NCBI GenBank assembly: GCA_016717115.1 | Contig: JADKGE010000006.1 | Location: 1 to 64,000, forward strand | Direction of reading: 5' to 3' | Length of the DNA stretch: 64,000 nt | DNA from: Actinomycetota bacterium | Lineage (GTDB): Bacteria > Actinomycetota > Actinomycetes > S36-B12 | Shown here: piece after piece, positions 15,926-27,843 of the stretch | Layout of the letters: the number at the start of each line of letters is the position of its first letter | Position numbering within the stretch: position 1 is the stretch's first letter | Made by a program: the position numbers and the translations under genes | Notes under the pieces: generated by a model | Told to the model about the DNA's origin: nothing | The model's input: only the letters and a program-made list of their open reading frames with translations | Databases searched by the model: none

Positions 15926-16350
15926 GTGCGCGCACGCGACATACGCTCGAGCTGCCGGGCGCCCCTGGCCCGTGGAACCCGATCACCGACGTGCCCGGGC
16001 TCGAGGTCGGGCTGGTCACCATCGTCGACGACGACGCCTCCGATCCGTCACGGGCGGCGAGGACGGGGTGACGGCGATCCTGCCGCTGGGACGGCTGGGC
16101 GTCGGCCGGTCCGTGCCCGCGGCCATCCACTCCATGAACGGCAACGGCGAGATGACCGGCTCGCACTGGATCGCCGAGTTGGGGGCGCTGTCCGGGCCTG
16201 TGATGATCACGAACACGCACGCCGTCGGCACCGTGCACCGCGGGGTCGTCTACTGGACGGCTCAACGACGGACTGGTCGGGCGGGATGGGCACGTCAGCC
16301 ATGCCCTGCCCGTCGACCTCGTCGCCGAGCGATGGGCCCGAATTAGTTAA
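15926..16350 (+). pseudogene. Broken P1/DmpA-family peptidase (L-aminopeptidase/D-esterase-like)
   Basis: Pieces of a DmpA-type N-terminal-nucleophile peptidase occur in three frames. The first is MRARDIR, then after a shift LELPGAPGPWNPITDVPG. Next is GVTAILPLGRLGVGRSVPAA followed by HSMNGNGEMTGSHWI and GPVMITNTHAVGTVHRGVVY, and finally LNDGLVGRDGHVSH up to a TAA at 16348-16350. At least two frameshifts (near 15945 and 16050) and an internal loss near 16255 separate them. The catalytic region of about 200 C-terminal residues is missing, so the gene cannot be functional. It would have followed the GntR gene in one catabolic transcript. Confidence 0.75.
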
Positions 16351-16386
16351 AAACCAAACTATCTGGCATAGTTGACACATCAACTA
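16344..16386 (+). promoter_or_regulatory. Promoter with two 18-bp inverted-repeat operators upstream of the nitroreductase
   Basis: Two inverted repeats of equal length share the half-site TAGTT. Site 1 is 16344-16361 (TAGTT-8 bases-AACTA). Site 2 is 16369-16386, TAGTTGACACATCAACTA, with perfect 7-bp arms. Their centres are 25 bp apart. A possible promoter is TAGTTA (16344-16349) and CATAGT (16367-16372) with 17-bp spacing, so a repressor on either site would block it. The segment is strikingly A/T-rich for this genome. The shape resembles MarR-family operators; no MarR gene is in the window. Confidence 0.6.
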
Positions 16387-16402
16387 AAAGCCAGGAGCCG
16401 AC

Positions 16403-17011
16403 ATGACCATCACCCTCGAGCCGACCGCCGCCATCGACGAGCGCACCGCCGACCTGCTGTTCCGCGACGCCCGCACCGTCTACTCGTTCACCGACCAGCC
16501 CGTCTCTGAGGCCCAGTTGAGCGAGGTCTACGACCTCATGAAGTGGGCGCCGACCGCGATGAACAGCCAGCCGCTGCGCATCGTGCTGGTCCGCTCGGAC
16601 GACGCGCGGGCGCGCCTGCTTCCGCACCTGGCCGAGGGGAACCGCCCGAAGGCGGCGTCGGCGCCGATCGTGGCGATCCTCGCCGCCGACACCCGCTTCC
16701 ACGAGAACCTGCCCCGCCTGCTGCCACAAGCCCCCGGCGCGAAGGACCTCTTCGCGGACGAGGAGCGTCGCGAGCATGCCGCCCGCTTCAACGCCACCCT
16801 GCAGGCCGGCTACTTCATCCTGGCTGTGCGGGCCGCTGGGCTGCACGCCGGCCCGATGGGCGGCTTCGACGCGGTCGGGGTCGACCACGACCTGCTCGGC
16901 GACGGTCCGCTGAAGTCGATCATGATCGTCAACATCGGTCATCCCGCCGAGGGCGGAACGTTCCCGCGCAACCCGCGCCTGACCTCGGCCGAGGTCGTGA
17001 CCACCCTCTAG
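16403..17011 (+). CDS. RutE/HadB-like nitroreductase family protein (malonic semialdehyde reductase type)
   Basis: The 202-residue FMN-dependent protein matches the RutE-like branch of nitroreductases: the N-terminal LLFRDARTVYSFTDQPVSE, the family hallmark LMKWAPTAMNSQPLRIVLV (residues 49-67), and the C-terminal LHAGPMGGFDAVGVDHDLL and NIGHPAEGGTFPRNPRL. RutE reduces malonic semialdehyde to 3-hydroxypropionate in pyrimidine degradation; related enzymes reduce quinones or nitro compounds. No other rut gene is present, so the substrate is open. AGGAG at 16393-16397 precedes the ATG. Expression is probably controlled through the paired operators just upstream. Confidence 0.85.
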   Translation: MTITLEPTAAIDERTADLLFRDARTVYSFTDQPVSEAQLSEVYDLMKWAPTAMNSQPLRIVLVRSDDARARLLPHLAEGNRPKAASAPIVAILAADTRFHENLPRLLPQAPGAKDLFADEERREHAARFNATLQAGYFILAVRAAGLHAGPMGGFDAVGVDHDLLGDGPLKSIMIVNIGHPAEGGTFPRNPRLTSAEVVTTL

Positions 17012-17098
17012 CAACCTGACGGTTGACGGTGTGATCGCCCGGCGATCCTTCTAGGCTGGCGTGCGTCGGACCCGCCCGACGCCGATCGAGGAGGACGC

Positions 17099-17779
17099 AT
17101 GCAGGTCGCAATCAGGCACCAGCCGGGGTTTGCCATCGCCCGGGTGACGATGGCCAAGGGCGAGACCGTCAAGGCCGAGTCCGGTGCCATGGCCGCCATG
17201 AGCTCAGGCGTCGCCATCGAGGCGAAGATGGAGGGCGGCTTCATGAAGGCCCTGAAGCGCAGCGCGCTCGGCGGCGAGTCCTTCTTCGTCACTACCTACT
17301 CCTCCGACGTCGAGGGTGGCTGGGTCGACGTCGCCGCCTACCTGCCCGGCGATATCGCCGTGATCCCCGTGACGGCCGAACGGGGCGTCGCGGTGACGAG
17401 GGGCTCCTGGCTGGCGAACGAGCCGTCGGTGGCCATGGACACCAAGTGGGGCGGTGCCAAGAACCTCTTCGGTGGTGAAGGAGGGTTCATCGCGCACATG
17501 ACCGGAGCCGGCCAGGTCGTGGTGGCGTCCTATGGCGCCCTCGACCTCAACGAGCTCCAGCCGGGAGAGACGTTCACCGTCGACTCCGGCCACCTGGTCG
17601 CCTACGACGACAGCATCGCGATGAAGACACGCACGGCGTCCGGAATCATGACGTCGGCGAAGTCGGGGGAGGGCCTGGTCGTCGACATGACCGGCCCGGG
17701 GCGCGTGTGGACGCAATCCCGCAACCCCGGCGCGCTGGTGTCCTGGCTGACCGAGGTGCTGCCGTTCACCCGCGGCTGA
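17099..17779 (+). CDS. AIM24/TIGR00266 family protein
   Basis: The 226-residue protein is built of repeated beta strands and is recognised by VKAESGAMAAMSSGVAIEAK, LKRSALGGESFFVTTYSS, LGxxxxxFGGEGGFIAHMTG and HLVAYDDSIAMKTRTASG. These match the TIGR00266 family, homologous to mitochondrial AIM24, which has a double-psi-like barrel and no assigned catalysis. The ribosome site GAGGAGGA lies directly before the ATG. The alcohol dehydrogenase converges on it with six bases between. Confidence 0.9.
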   Translation: MQVAIRHQPGFAIARVTMAKGETVKAESGAMAAMSSGVAIEAKMEGGFMKALKRSALGGESFFVTTYSSDVEGGWVDVAAYLPGDIAVIPVTAERGVAVTRGSWLANEPSVAMDTKWGGAKNLFGGEGGFIAHMTGAGQVVVASYGALDLNELQPGETFTVDSGHLVAYDDSIAMKTRTASGIMTSAKSGEGLVVDMTGPGRVWTQSRNPGALVSWLTEVLPFTRG

Positions 17780-17785
17780 CGGCGG

Positions 17786-18955
17786 TCACGCCACGGGTCC
17801 GTTGGGCGTCATGACGACCTTGAGGCTCTCGGGACTCATGCTGGTGCGCATGGCGACATCCACGTCCGCAAGGGCGAACTCGTGGGAGACCATCTCCTCG
17901 AACGGGTACCGGTCGCCGTAGCGCTCCAGCAGGGTGAGTCCCGGCCCGTATCCGGTCGATGGGTGGTTGGTGATCCCTATGAGCCGGATGTTCTTGCTGC
18001 AGACGTGGCGATGCACGTTGATCGACACGTCGCCGACGTCGGCGAACACGCCCATCTCGAGCATCATGCCGCCGCGCTTGAGCATCTCGATTCCCTCGAC
18101 GAACGACGACGTGCCGTTCGCCATGTGGAGCACGACGTCGGCGCCTCGTCCGCGGGTGGCCTGCATGACGGCCTCGATCCGGTCCTCCCGCGACGTGGTC
18201 GACGCGTTCAGCGTGATGTCGGCGCCCATCTTCTTCGCGAAGGACAGCCGGGTCTCGCTGAGGTCGGTGGCGATGATCTGGCCGGCGCCCATGATGTCCG
18301 TCTTCGCGATGTGCAGCAGCCCGAGCGGACCGGAGCCGATGACGACCACCGTGTCGCCGGAGTTGAAGCCCTCGTAGGACATCGCAGAGAACTCCTTGAG
18401 CTTGTCCAGGGAGGCGGTGCAGGCCATCAGCTCGGCGAGCACGGCCACACGGGGAGACAGGCCGCTGGGGACCTTGTACACGAACGTGTCGGGCCGGATG
18501 TACATCTGCTCGGCCCAACCGCCCATGAGGTGCGGCCACACGGCCGAGGAGTACGAGTTCCCGTAGCACTGGCTGTTCTCGCACCAGACGTAGCCCATGA
18601 CGTGCTTGCACTCGTAGCAGTGCCCGCAGACGACGTCCGGGCACATGACGATGCGGTCGCCGACGGCCAGCGGCCGCCCGTAGAACTCGAGGTTCTCGGC
18701 CGCTCCGCGGGTGATCTCCGACACGACGCCGACGTTCTCGTGCCCCTGGATGATGGGGAAGGGGGTGTCGGTCTCGGCTGGCGTCCCGGCGTACTGCTTG
18801 GTCTCGCCCTGGTAAGTGTGCTTGTCCGTCCCGCAGATGCCGGACATCTCGATCTCCATCAGCAGCGCGCCGTCCGGCAGCACGGGGCGTGGGAACTCCT
18901 GCACTTCGTACCGGCCCGGGGCCACCAGGACCGCTGCCTTCACCGCATCGCTCAC
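17786..18955 (-). CDS. Zinc-dependent medium-chain alcohol dehydrogenase
   Basis: The 389-residue MDR enzyme has the catalytic-zinc elements MSGICGTDKHTYQG and QGHENVGVV (Cys and His-Glu ligands), an expanded structural-zinc loop with cysteines in VVCGHCYECKHVMGYVWCE, and the NAD-binding VVVIGSGPLGLLHIAKTDI. The domain order is the usual GroES-like fold, then Rossmann. It resembles alcohol/sorbitol/threonine dehydrogenases in general; the exact alcohol is not predictable. I chose the GTG at 18953-18955 because GGAGG precedes it by about five bases; a start at 18982 would lack this. It is divergent from the pyruvate:ferredoxin oxidoreductase gene. Confidence 0.88.
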   Translation of the reverse strand: MSDAVKAAVLVAPGRYEVQEFPRPVLPDGALLMEIEMSGICGTDKHTYQGETKQYAGTPAETDTPFPIIQGHENVGVVSEITRGAAENLEFYGRPLAVGDRIVMCPDVVCGHCYECKHVMGYVWCENSQCYGNSYSSAVWPHLMGGWAEQMYIRPDTFVYKVPSGLSPRVAVLAELMACTASLDKLKEFSAMSYEGFNSGDTVVVIGSGPLGLLHIAKTDIMGAGQIIATDLSETRLSFAKKMGADITLNASTTSREDRIEAVMQATRGRGADVVLHMANGTSSFVEGIEMLKRGGMMLEMGVFADVGDVSINVHRHVCSKNIRLIGITNHPSTGYGPGLTLLERYGDRYPFEEMVSHEFALADVDVAMRTSMSPESLKVVMTPNGPVA

Positions 18956-19081
18956 CGGACCTCCAACGTCATGCCCCCGCACGTGAAGTATCCCGCTGCG
19001 GGCGCCGGCACGGGGGACGAATGGCCCTATGCCGCGCCAGAGCGGCAGTTAGTCTCGGAAGACCGAGACCGGAGGTATGCA

Positions 19082-22681
<3,600 letters not shown>

Positions 22682-22685
<4 letters not shown>

Positions 22686-23680
22686 GCGCGCTGGAGTCTA
22701 CGTACCTGGGTATGGCGCTCCGGTCGCCACTCGTCGCGTCGCCGTCGCCGACGACGGGCAAGCTCGACACCCTGCTCCAGCTCGACGACGCGGGTGTCGG
22801 TGCCGTGGTGCTGCCGAGCCTGTTCGAGGAGGAGGTGGATCGCGAGGCGGTCACGCTCAACGAGCGGCTCGAGGCAGGCTCGGGCGTCTTCGGGGAGGCG
22901 TCCGACTACTTCCCCGACATCGACCTCGACCACCTGGGTCTCGAACGCCACATCATGCTCGTCGAGGAGGCGTCGCGACGGCTGTCCGTGCCGGTGATCG
23001 CCAGCGTGAACGGGCGCTCGTCCGGCGGCTGGGTCCGCTACGCCTGCGACCTCGTCGAGGCCGGGGCTCGGGCGATCGAGCTCAACATGTACGACGTGGC
23101 CGTCGACCCGGACCGCACGGCGGCCGATGTCGAGACCGCCTACCTCGACCTCGTGCGCGCGGTGGTCGACGCGGTCGAGGTTCCGGTGGCGGTCAAGCTG
23201 TCCCCGTACTTCTCGTCCTTCGCGAACTTCGCCGCCCGGGTCGTCGAGGCGGGAGCCGACGGCCTGGTGCTCTTCAATCGCTTCTACCAGCCCGACATCG
23301 ACCTCGAGACTCTCGACGTCACCGCCAAGCTGGAGCTGTCCCGGCCCGGCGAGTTGCGGCTTCCGCTCCGGTGGATCGCGATCCTCCGCCCGCAGCTGAC
23401 CGGGACGTCGCTGGCCCTCACGTCCGGCGTCGCCGCCGGGACCGACGTCGTCAAGGGCCTGCTGGCCGGCGCCGACGTGGTGATGTCGACGTCGGAGATC
23501 CTTCGGCAGGGGCCGGCGCGGGCGAAGGCGCTCCTCACGGAGGTCGCCGTCTGGATGGACGAGCACGACTACGAGTCCGTCGACCAGCTGCGGGGCAGCG
23601 TGGCACAGCACGCCGTTCCCGATCCCGGGGCCTACGAGCGGGCCCAGTACCAGAGGGTGCTGTCCTCCTGGAAGCACTGA
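22682..23680 (+). CDS. Dihydroorotate dehydrogenase-like flavoprotein, coupled to nifJ
   Basis: The 332-residue protein has a TIM-barrel flavin fold like class 1 dihydroorotate dehydrogenases: TYLGMALRSPLVASPSPTTG, VIASVNGRSSGGWVRYACDL, ELNMYDVAVDP, VPVAVKLSPYFSSFANFA, and the phosphate-binding LALTSGVAAGTDVVKGLLAG. Its start codon overlaps the nifJ stop (ATGA at 22682-22685), so the two are translationally coupled. DHOD-like genes next to nifJ recur in other bacteria; the catalytic base residue and the coupling suggest a redox partner of the oxidoreductase or ferredoxin rather than pyrimidine synthesis, but this is inference. Confidence 0.88.
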
Positions 23681-23774
23681 CCCCGTCGCCCGGCGCCAGG
23701 TTCCCGGCGGAGTGTGTTGCAATGGAGCCTGACGGCGTCGCTCGGACGCGGTCGCAGTGACAGGGGTTGTTGGC

Positions 23775-25283
23775 ATGAATGCGAAGACCGTGACCGCACG
23801 CCGAACCGGAGCTGCCCTACTGGCCGGGATGGCGATGGTGGTCGCCCTGCTGGCGGGGGCCGTGCCGGCCAGCGCTGCCGCCTTCGTGAGCCTGAGCGTC
23901 TCCAACGGCACCGTGGGCGTCGCGCAGCCCGTGATCGCGACGGTCGACTCCTCGGCCATCGGCTTCCCGGCCGGTACGGTCACCTTCACCGCGAACGGCA
24001 CGACCTTCGGCTCGCAGCCGGTCGGCGGCTCGCTGGGGAATACGGCCACCGTGTCCTGGACCCCGACCGCAGCAGGCGCTCCGGCGATCGTCGCGGCCTT
24101 CGCCGCGTCCGACGGCTCCGACCAGGCAACGGCCACCAAGACCGTCACCGTCAGCCGTGTCGACACCGTCACGACGATCACCACGCCCGGGACGGCAGCC
24201 ACGAACACCGCCGTGACGCTGAGCGCGCTGGTCCGCAGCCGCGACGGCAGCTACGTCCCGACGGGCGGCATCTCCTTCTTCCGCAGCGACGGTCAGTCGC
24301 TCGGCTCGGCGAACGTGGATGCCACGGGCAAGGCGACGCTGGCCTACACGACGCCCTCGACCGTCGGCACTGTGTCGATGTACGCCGTCTACAACGGCGA
24401 CGCCAGCGCGAATGCGTCCCCACGCAGCGCCACCGACTCGATCAAGGTGTCGACGCAGGCGTCGAGCGTCTCGCTCGTCGTCCCGCAGGTCAACTACGCC
24501 AACGCTCCGGTGGTCCTCACCGCCAAGATCACGCCCACGACGGCAACCGGCACGGTCGACTTCTACGTGAATACGACCTACCTCGGCACCGGCCGGGTCA
24601 GCAGCGCTGCCGCAACCCTCACGTGGGTGCCCAGCGCCCTCGGGACGTTCACCCTCACCGCGAGGTACAGCGGAGGCAACGGAGCCAGTGCGGGCACGGC
24701 GACGAACAAGGTCACGGTGACGCTGCCCCTGAAGGCCGACTCCATCTCGCTCGTCCCCGGCGGATCGTCTGCGCCGTGGCAGCCCAACTCCACCATCTCG
24801 CTCCCCAATGGCGCGAACGTCACCTTCGCGGTCAGCACGACGTCGTCGCTGCCGGTGACGCTCACGGCGACCGGCCCCTGCCAGGTGGTCGGGGCGAACG
24901 GCCTGCACATCCAGGGCGCGGGTTCGCCGTGTGCCCTCACCGCGGCCACGGCGGGCGGCAACGGGTACTCGCCCGTGAGCCAGAAGTACACGATCATCAC
25001 CGGCTCCGGAACGCAGACGGCATCGGTTGCGGCACCGGCGTCGGGCACCTACGCGAAGGGCTCGAGACTGAAGCTGGCGAAGACCAGCAAGGTCACGAAC
25101 CTCAACCAGCCGATCACGTGGCGGGTCACCAAGGGCGGCAGCCACTGCAGGGTCGTCGTGTCCGGGTCGTACTACAAGCTCAAGCTGGTCAAGAGGGGCT
25201 CCTGCAAGGTCACGGGCTCGGCACCCGCCATCCCCGGTCAGTGGAGCGCCTTCACGACCAAGCGCAGCTACACCGTCAGGTAG
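23775..25283 (+). CDS. Secreted protein with tandem Ig-like repeats
   Basis: The 502-residue protein has a Sec signal peptide (GAALLAGMAMVVALLAGAVP, cleavage near ASAAA). Three Ig-like repeats of about 90-100 residues follow, with recurrent elements FPAGTVTFTANGTTFGSQPV, VPTGGISFFRSDGQSLGSAN and ATGTVDFYVNTTYLGTGRVS, each followed by a TAYTT/TWTPS strand and a VTVS linker. The C-terminal 180 residues are different, Lys/Ser-rich beta sequence ending KRSYTVR. There is no LPXTG or transmembrane anchor. It is likely an exported adhesive or structural protein. Low-charged and Thr-rich repeats are typical of such proteins. ATG at 23775 is preceded by GGGG. Confidence 0.82.
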   Translation: MNAKTVTARRTGAALLAGMAMVVALLAGAVPASAAAFVSLSVSNGTVGVAQPVIATVDSSAIGFPAGTVTFTANGTTFGSQPVGGSLGNTATVSWTPTAAGAPAIVAAFAASDGSDQATATKTVTVSRVDTVTTITTPGTAATNTAVTLSALVRSRDGSYVPTGGISFFRSDGQSLGSANVDATGKATLAYTTPSTVGTVSMYAVYNGDASANASPRSATDSIKVSTQASSVSLVVPQVNYANAPVVLTAKITPTTATGTVDFYVNTTYLGTGRVSSAAATLTWVPSALGTFTLTARYSGGNGASAGTATNKVTVTLPLKADSISLVPGGSSAPWQPNSTISLPNGANVTFAVSTTSSLPVTLTATGPCQVVGANGLHIQGAGSPCALTAATAGGNGYSPVSQKYTIITGSGTQTASVAAPASGTYAKGSRLKLAKTSKVTNLNQPITWRVTKGGSHCRVVVSGSYYKLKLVKRGSCKVTGSAPAIPGQWSAFTTKRSYTVR

Positions 25284-25330
25284 TCGGTGACGTCGCCCGG
25301 AGGTGCCCGGCGACGTGACAGAATCCGGGC

Positions 25331-26368
25331 ATGACGGATACCTACGTTCCCGACGTCGCCCGGTACGACGGCCGCATGCCCTATCGGCGCTGCGGGCTCA
25401 GTGGCCTGCAGCTGCCATCGATCTCGCTCGGTTTCTGGCACAACTTCGGCGACGACAAGCCGACGCAGACGCAGCGCGACATCATGCAGTGCGCGTTCGA
25501 CCTGGGGATCACGCACTTCGACCTCGCCAACAACTACGGTCCGCCGTACGGCTCCGCCGAGCGCAACGTCGGCCGGATCCTGCGGGAGGACTTCGTCGGG
25601 CTGCGCGACGAGCTGGTGATCTCGAGCAAGGCCGGCTGGGACATGTGGCCCGGGCCGTACGGCGACCTGGGCTCGCGCAAGCATGTGCTCGGCAGCCTCG
25701 ACCAGAGCCTGGCCCGGCTCGACCTGGACTACGTGGACATCTTCTACAGCCACCGACCCGACCCTGAGACTCCGCTCGAGGAGACCATGGGCGCCCTGCA
25801 CACGGCCGTCCAGCAGGGCAAGGCACGCTACGTAGGCATCTCCTCGTACTCTCCGGGCCGCACTCTCGCGGCCGCACGGATCCTGCGCGACCTGGGCACT
25901 CCGCTGCTCATCCACCAGCCCTCGTACTCGATGTTCAACCGCTGGGTCGAGGCCGGCCTCCTGGACGCCCTCGAGGAGGTGGGCGCCGGCTGCATCACGT
26001 TCAGCCCGCTGGCCCAGGGCCTGCTCACCGACCGCTACCTGCAGGGGATCCCGTCCGACTCGAGGGCGGCTGCCGACAAGTCGATGTCCGCCGAGATGCT
26101 CTCCGACGAGAACATCGACCGCATCCGGGGGCTCGCCGGCATCGCCGCGCGCCGTGGTCAGAGCCTTGCCCAGATGGCGGTGGCCTGGACCTTGAGGGAC
26201 CCGCGCGTGACGTCGACCCTGCTGGGCGCCAGCAGCGTGGGACAGCTCGAGGACACGTCCGCGGCCGTGCGCCGACTCGACTTCACCGACGACGAGCTCG
26301 CGGAGATCGACCAGTTCGCCGTCGAGGCGGACATCAACCTCTGGGCCGCCCAGTCGGTGATCCCGTGA
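25331..26368 (+). CDS. Aldo/keto reductase (YghZ/L-glyceraldehyde-3-phosphate reductase type)
   Basis: The 345-residue TIM-barrel oxidoreductase has all catalytic parts: Asp/Tyr in HFDLANNYGPPYGSAERNVG (Tyr of the tetrad), Lys in VISSKAGWDMWPGPYGDLGS, and His in VDIFYSHRPDPETPLEETM. The segment YSMFNRWVE and the GASSVGQLEDT end are diagnostic of the YghZ/AKR14 group, NADPH-dependent reducers of aldehydes such as glyceraldehyde 3-phosphate and methylglyoxal. A CAGAAT hexamer at 25319-25324 ends six bases before the ATG. The next gene overlaps its stop. Confidence 0.9.
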   Translation: MTDTYVPDVARYDGRMPYRRCGLSGLQLPSISLGFWHNFGDDKPTQTQRDIMQCAFDLGITHFDLANNYGPPYGSAERNVGRILREDFVGLRDELVISSKAGWDMWPGPYGDLGSRKHVLGSLDQSLARLDLDYVDIFYSHRPDPETPLEETMGALHTAVQQGKARYVGISSYSPGRTLAAARILRDLGTPLLIHQPSYSMFNRWVEAGLLDALEEVGAGCITFSPLAQGLLTDRYLQGIPSDSRAAADKSMSAEMLSDENIDRIRGLAGIAARRGQSLAQMAVAWTLRDPRVTSTLLGASSVGQLEDTSAAVRRLDFTDDELAEIDQFAVEADINLWAAQSVIP

Positions 26369-26973
26369 GGCGCCTGACGGCCGCGCTGGCCGGGGTGGCC
26401 CTCGCGTCTGTGCTCCTGACCGCATGCTCGTCGTCGGACGGTGCCGCGTCGTCGAGCACCCCCAGCCCGTCGCCGACGCCGACCCCGACGCCGTCGTCGG
26501 TGATCTGGGCCGGCGAGGTGTGCGTGCAGTTCGCCGACGTCAAGGCCAGCGTGGGCGCGCTCGGTCGGAACCTGTCCTACGACGTGACCTCCGACCGTTC
26601 TGCCCTCGACCAGATCGACCGACAGCTGCGTGTGCAGGTGCTCTCCGTGGCCGACTCCGCGGATCGCCTCAACACGGCTCTGCAGGGCGTGCCCGTCGAC
26701 TTCGTGGCGGCCAACGACATGGTCAACAGCCTGACCAAGACGAGCGCCGACACCAAGGAGGCCATCGGTGAGGTGACCTCGCACCTCGACGCGGCCACGA
26801 GCGCGGGCAACGTCGTCGGGGCCGTGGCGGAGGTGGGGCAGGCGATCGTGGCCGCCAAGGCGGCCTTCACGGCCGGGCAGGCGTTCGTGAGCGCCATCGG
26901 CGACGCGACGTCGACGGCCACCGGCCAGCTCAAGGAGGCGTTCGACGCGGCCCCGCAATGCCAGGGCATCTGA
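26365..26973 (+). CDS. Putative lipoprotein
   Basis: The 202-residue protein starts with a type II signal peptide ending in the lipobox LLTAC (Cys at about residue 21), followed by a Ser/Thr/Pro-rich tether (SSTPSPSPTPTPTPSS). The rest is alpha-helical with heptad-like spacing (VKASVGALGRNLSYDVTSD, SALDQIDRQLRVQVLSVADS, and an Ala-rich helix pair to QCQGI) and contains two cysteines that could form a disulfide. I do not recognise the family. The GTG start overlaps the TGA of the aldo/keto reductase gene (GTGA at 26365-26368), so it is translated with it. Confidence 0.75.
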   Translation: MRRLTAALAGVALASVLLTACSSSDGAASSSTPSPSPTPTPTPSSVIWAGEVCVQFADVKASVGALGRNLSYDVTSDRSALDQIDRQLRVQVLSVADSADRLNTALQGVPVDFVAANDMVNSLTKTSADTKEAIGEVTSHLDAATSAGNVVGAVAEVGQAIVAAKAAFTAGQAFVSAIGDATSTATGQLKEAFDAAPQCQGI

Positions 26974-26986
26974 CTGGCGGGCGAGG

Positions 26987-27017
26987 TTGACCCTGACGCT
27001 GCGTCAGGGCCTACCGT
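26987..27017 (+). promoter_or_regulatory. MerR-type promoter/operator of the adjacent regulator gene
   Basis: A -35 box TTGACC (26987-26992) and a -10 box TACCGT (27012-27017) are 19 bp apart, the overlong spacing of MerR-family promoters. Between them lies a perfect 9+1+9 palindrome centred at 27000 (arms CCCTGACGC and GCGTCAGGG, 26991-27009). The -10 ends seven bases before the ATG at 27025, so the transcript should begin at or next to the start codon. Confidence 0.85.
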
Positions 27018-27024
27018 CGTGGTC

Positions 27025-27843
27025 ATGGATACGGCCCGTCTGTACACGGTGAGCGAGTTGTCGGCGCTCTCCACCGTCACGGTGCGGGCCCTGCACCACT
27101 ACGACCGGGTCGGACTGCTCGTGCCGTCCGAACGTTCGCCGGCCGGCTACCGGCTGTACTCGAGCGCCGACGTGGAGCGGCTGGCGACCATCGTCGTGTA
27201 CCGCTCCACCGGCATGTCCCTGGCAGACATCGCCACGGCGCTGGAGTCCACGGGCAGCGAGAGGCGCCGTCACCTCCGCCACCAGATCGACCTGCTGGAC
27301 GCCCGGATCGGCGAACTGACCGCCGGCCGCGACGTCCTGACACGTGCATGGGAGGCACAGACCATGGGCATCAACCTTGATCCCGACGAGATCTTCGAGG
27401 TCTTCGGCGACGTCGATCCGCTGCAGTACGCGGACGAGGCGGAGGAGCACTGGGGAGACACCGACGCCTACCGGGAGTCCCACCGGCGCACCTCGTCGTA
27501 TACGAAGGACGACTGGCTTCGCCTGGGCCAGCAGTCGGAGACGGTGGAGGCGGAGATCGCTGCGTGCCTCGAGGCCGGACTCCCGGCCGACGGCCCACGC
27601 GCCAAGCGGGCCGCAGAGGCGCACCGCCGGCACATCGACACGTGGTTCTACCCCTGCTCGCACGAGATGCACGTGAACCTCGCGGACATGTACGTGGCCG
27701 ATGACCGCTTCCGTTCGCGCTACGACGATCGACAGCCAGGACTGGCGGAGTACCTGCGCGACGCGATCTACGCCAACGCGCTGGACCCTGAGCGGGCCTT
27801 CACACTGTCCGACGTCGATGAGCTCAGGGAGTTCCGGACGTGA
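27025..27843 (+). CDS. MerR-family regulator with TipAS-like ligand domain
   Basis: The 272-residue protein has a MerR winged helix (YTVSELSALSTVTVRALHHY, then GLLVPSERSPAGYRLYSSAD), a coiled coil (about 80-110, RHQIDLLDARIGELTAGRDVL) and a C-terminal TipAS-like drug/metabolite-binding domain (about 120-272, with EVFGDVDPLQYADEAEEHWG and RHIDTWFYPCSHEMHVNLAD). TipA-like proteins bind diverse ligands and activate their own promoter by bending the 19-bp spacer. The operator directly upstream indicates autoregulation. The tag gene overlaps its stop and may be coregulated. Confidence 0.92.
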   Translation: MDTARLYTVSELSALSTVTVRALHHYDRVGLLVPSERSPAGYRLYSSADVERLATIVVYRSTGMSLADIATALESTGSERRRHLRHQIDLLDARIGELTAGRDVLTRAWEAQTMGINLDPDEIFEVFGDVDPLQYADEAEEHWGDTDAYRESHRRTSSYTKDDWLRLGQQSETVEAEIAACLEAGLPADGPRAKRAAEAHRRHIDTWFYPCSHEMHVNLADMYVADDRFRSRYDDRQPGLAEYLRDAIYANALDPERAFTLSDVDELREFRT

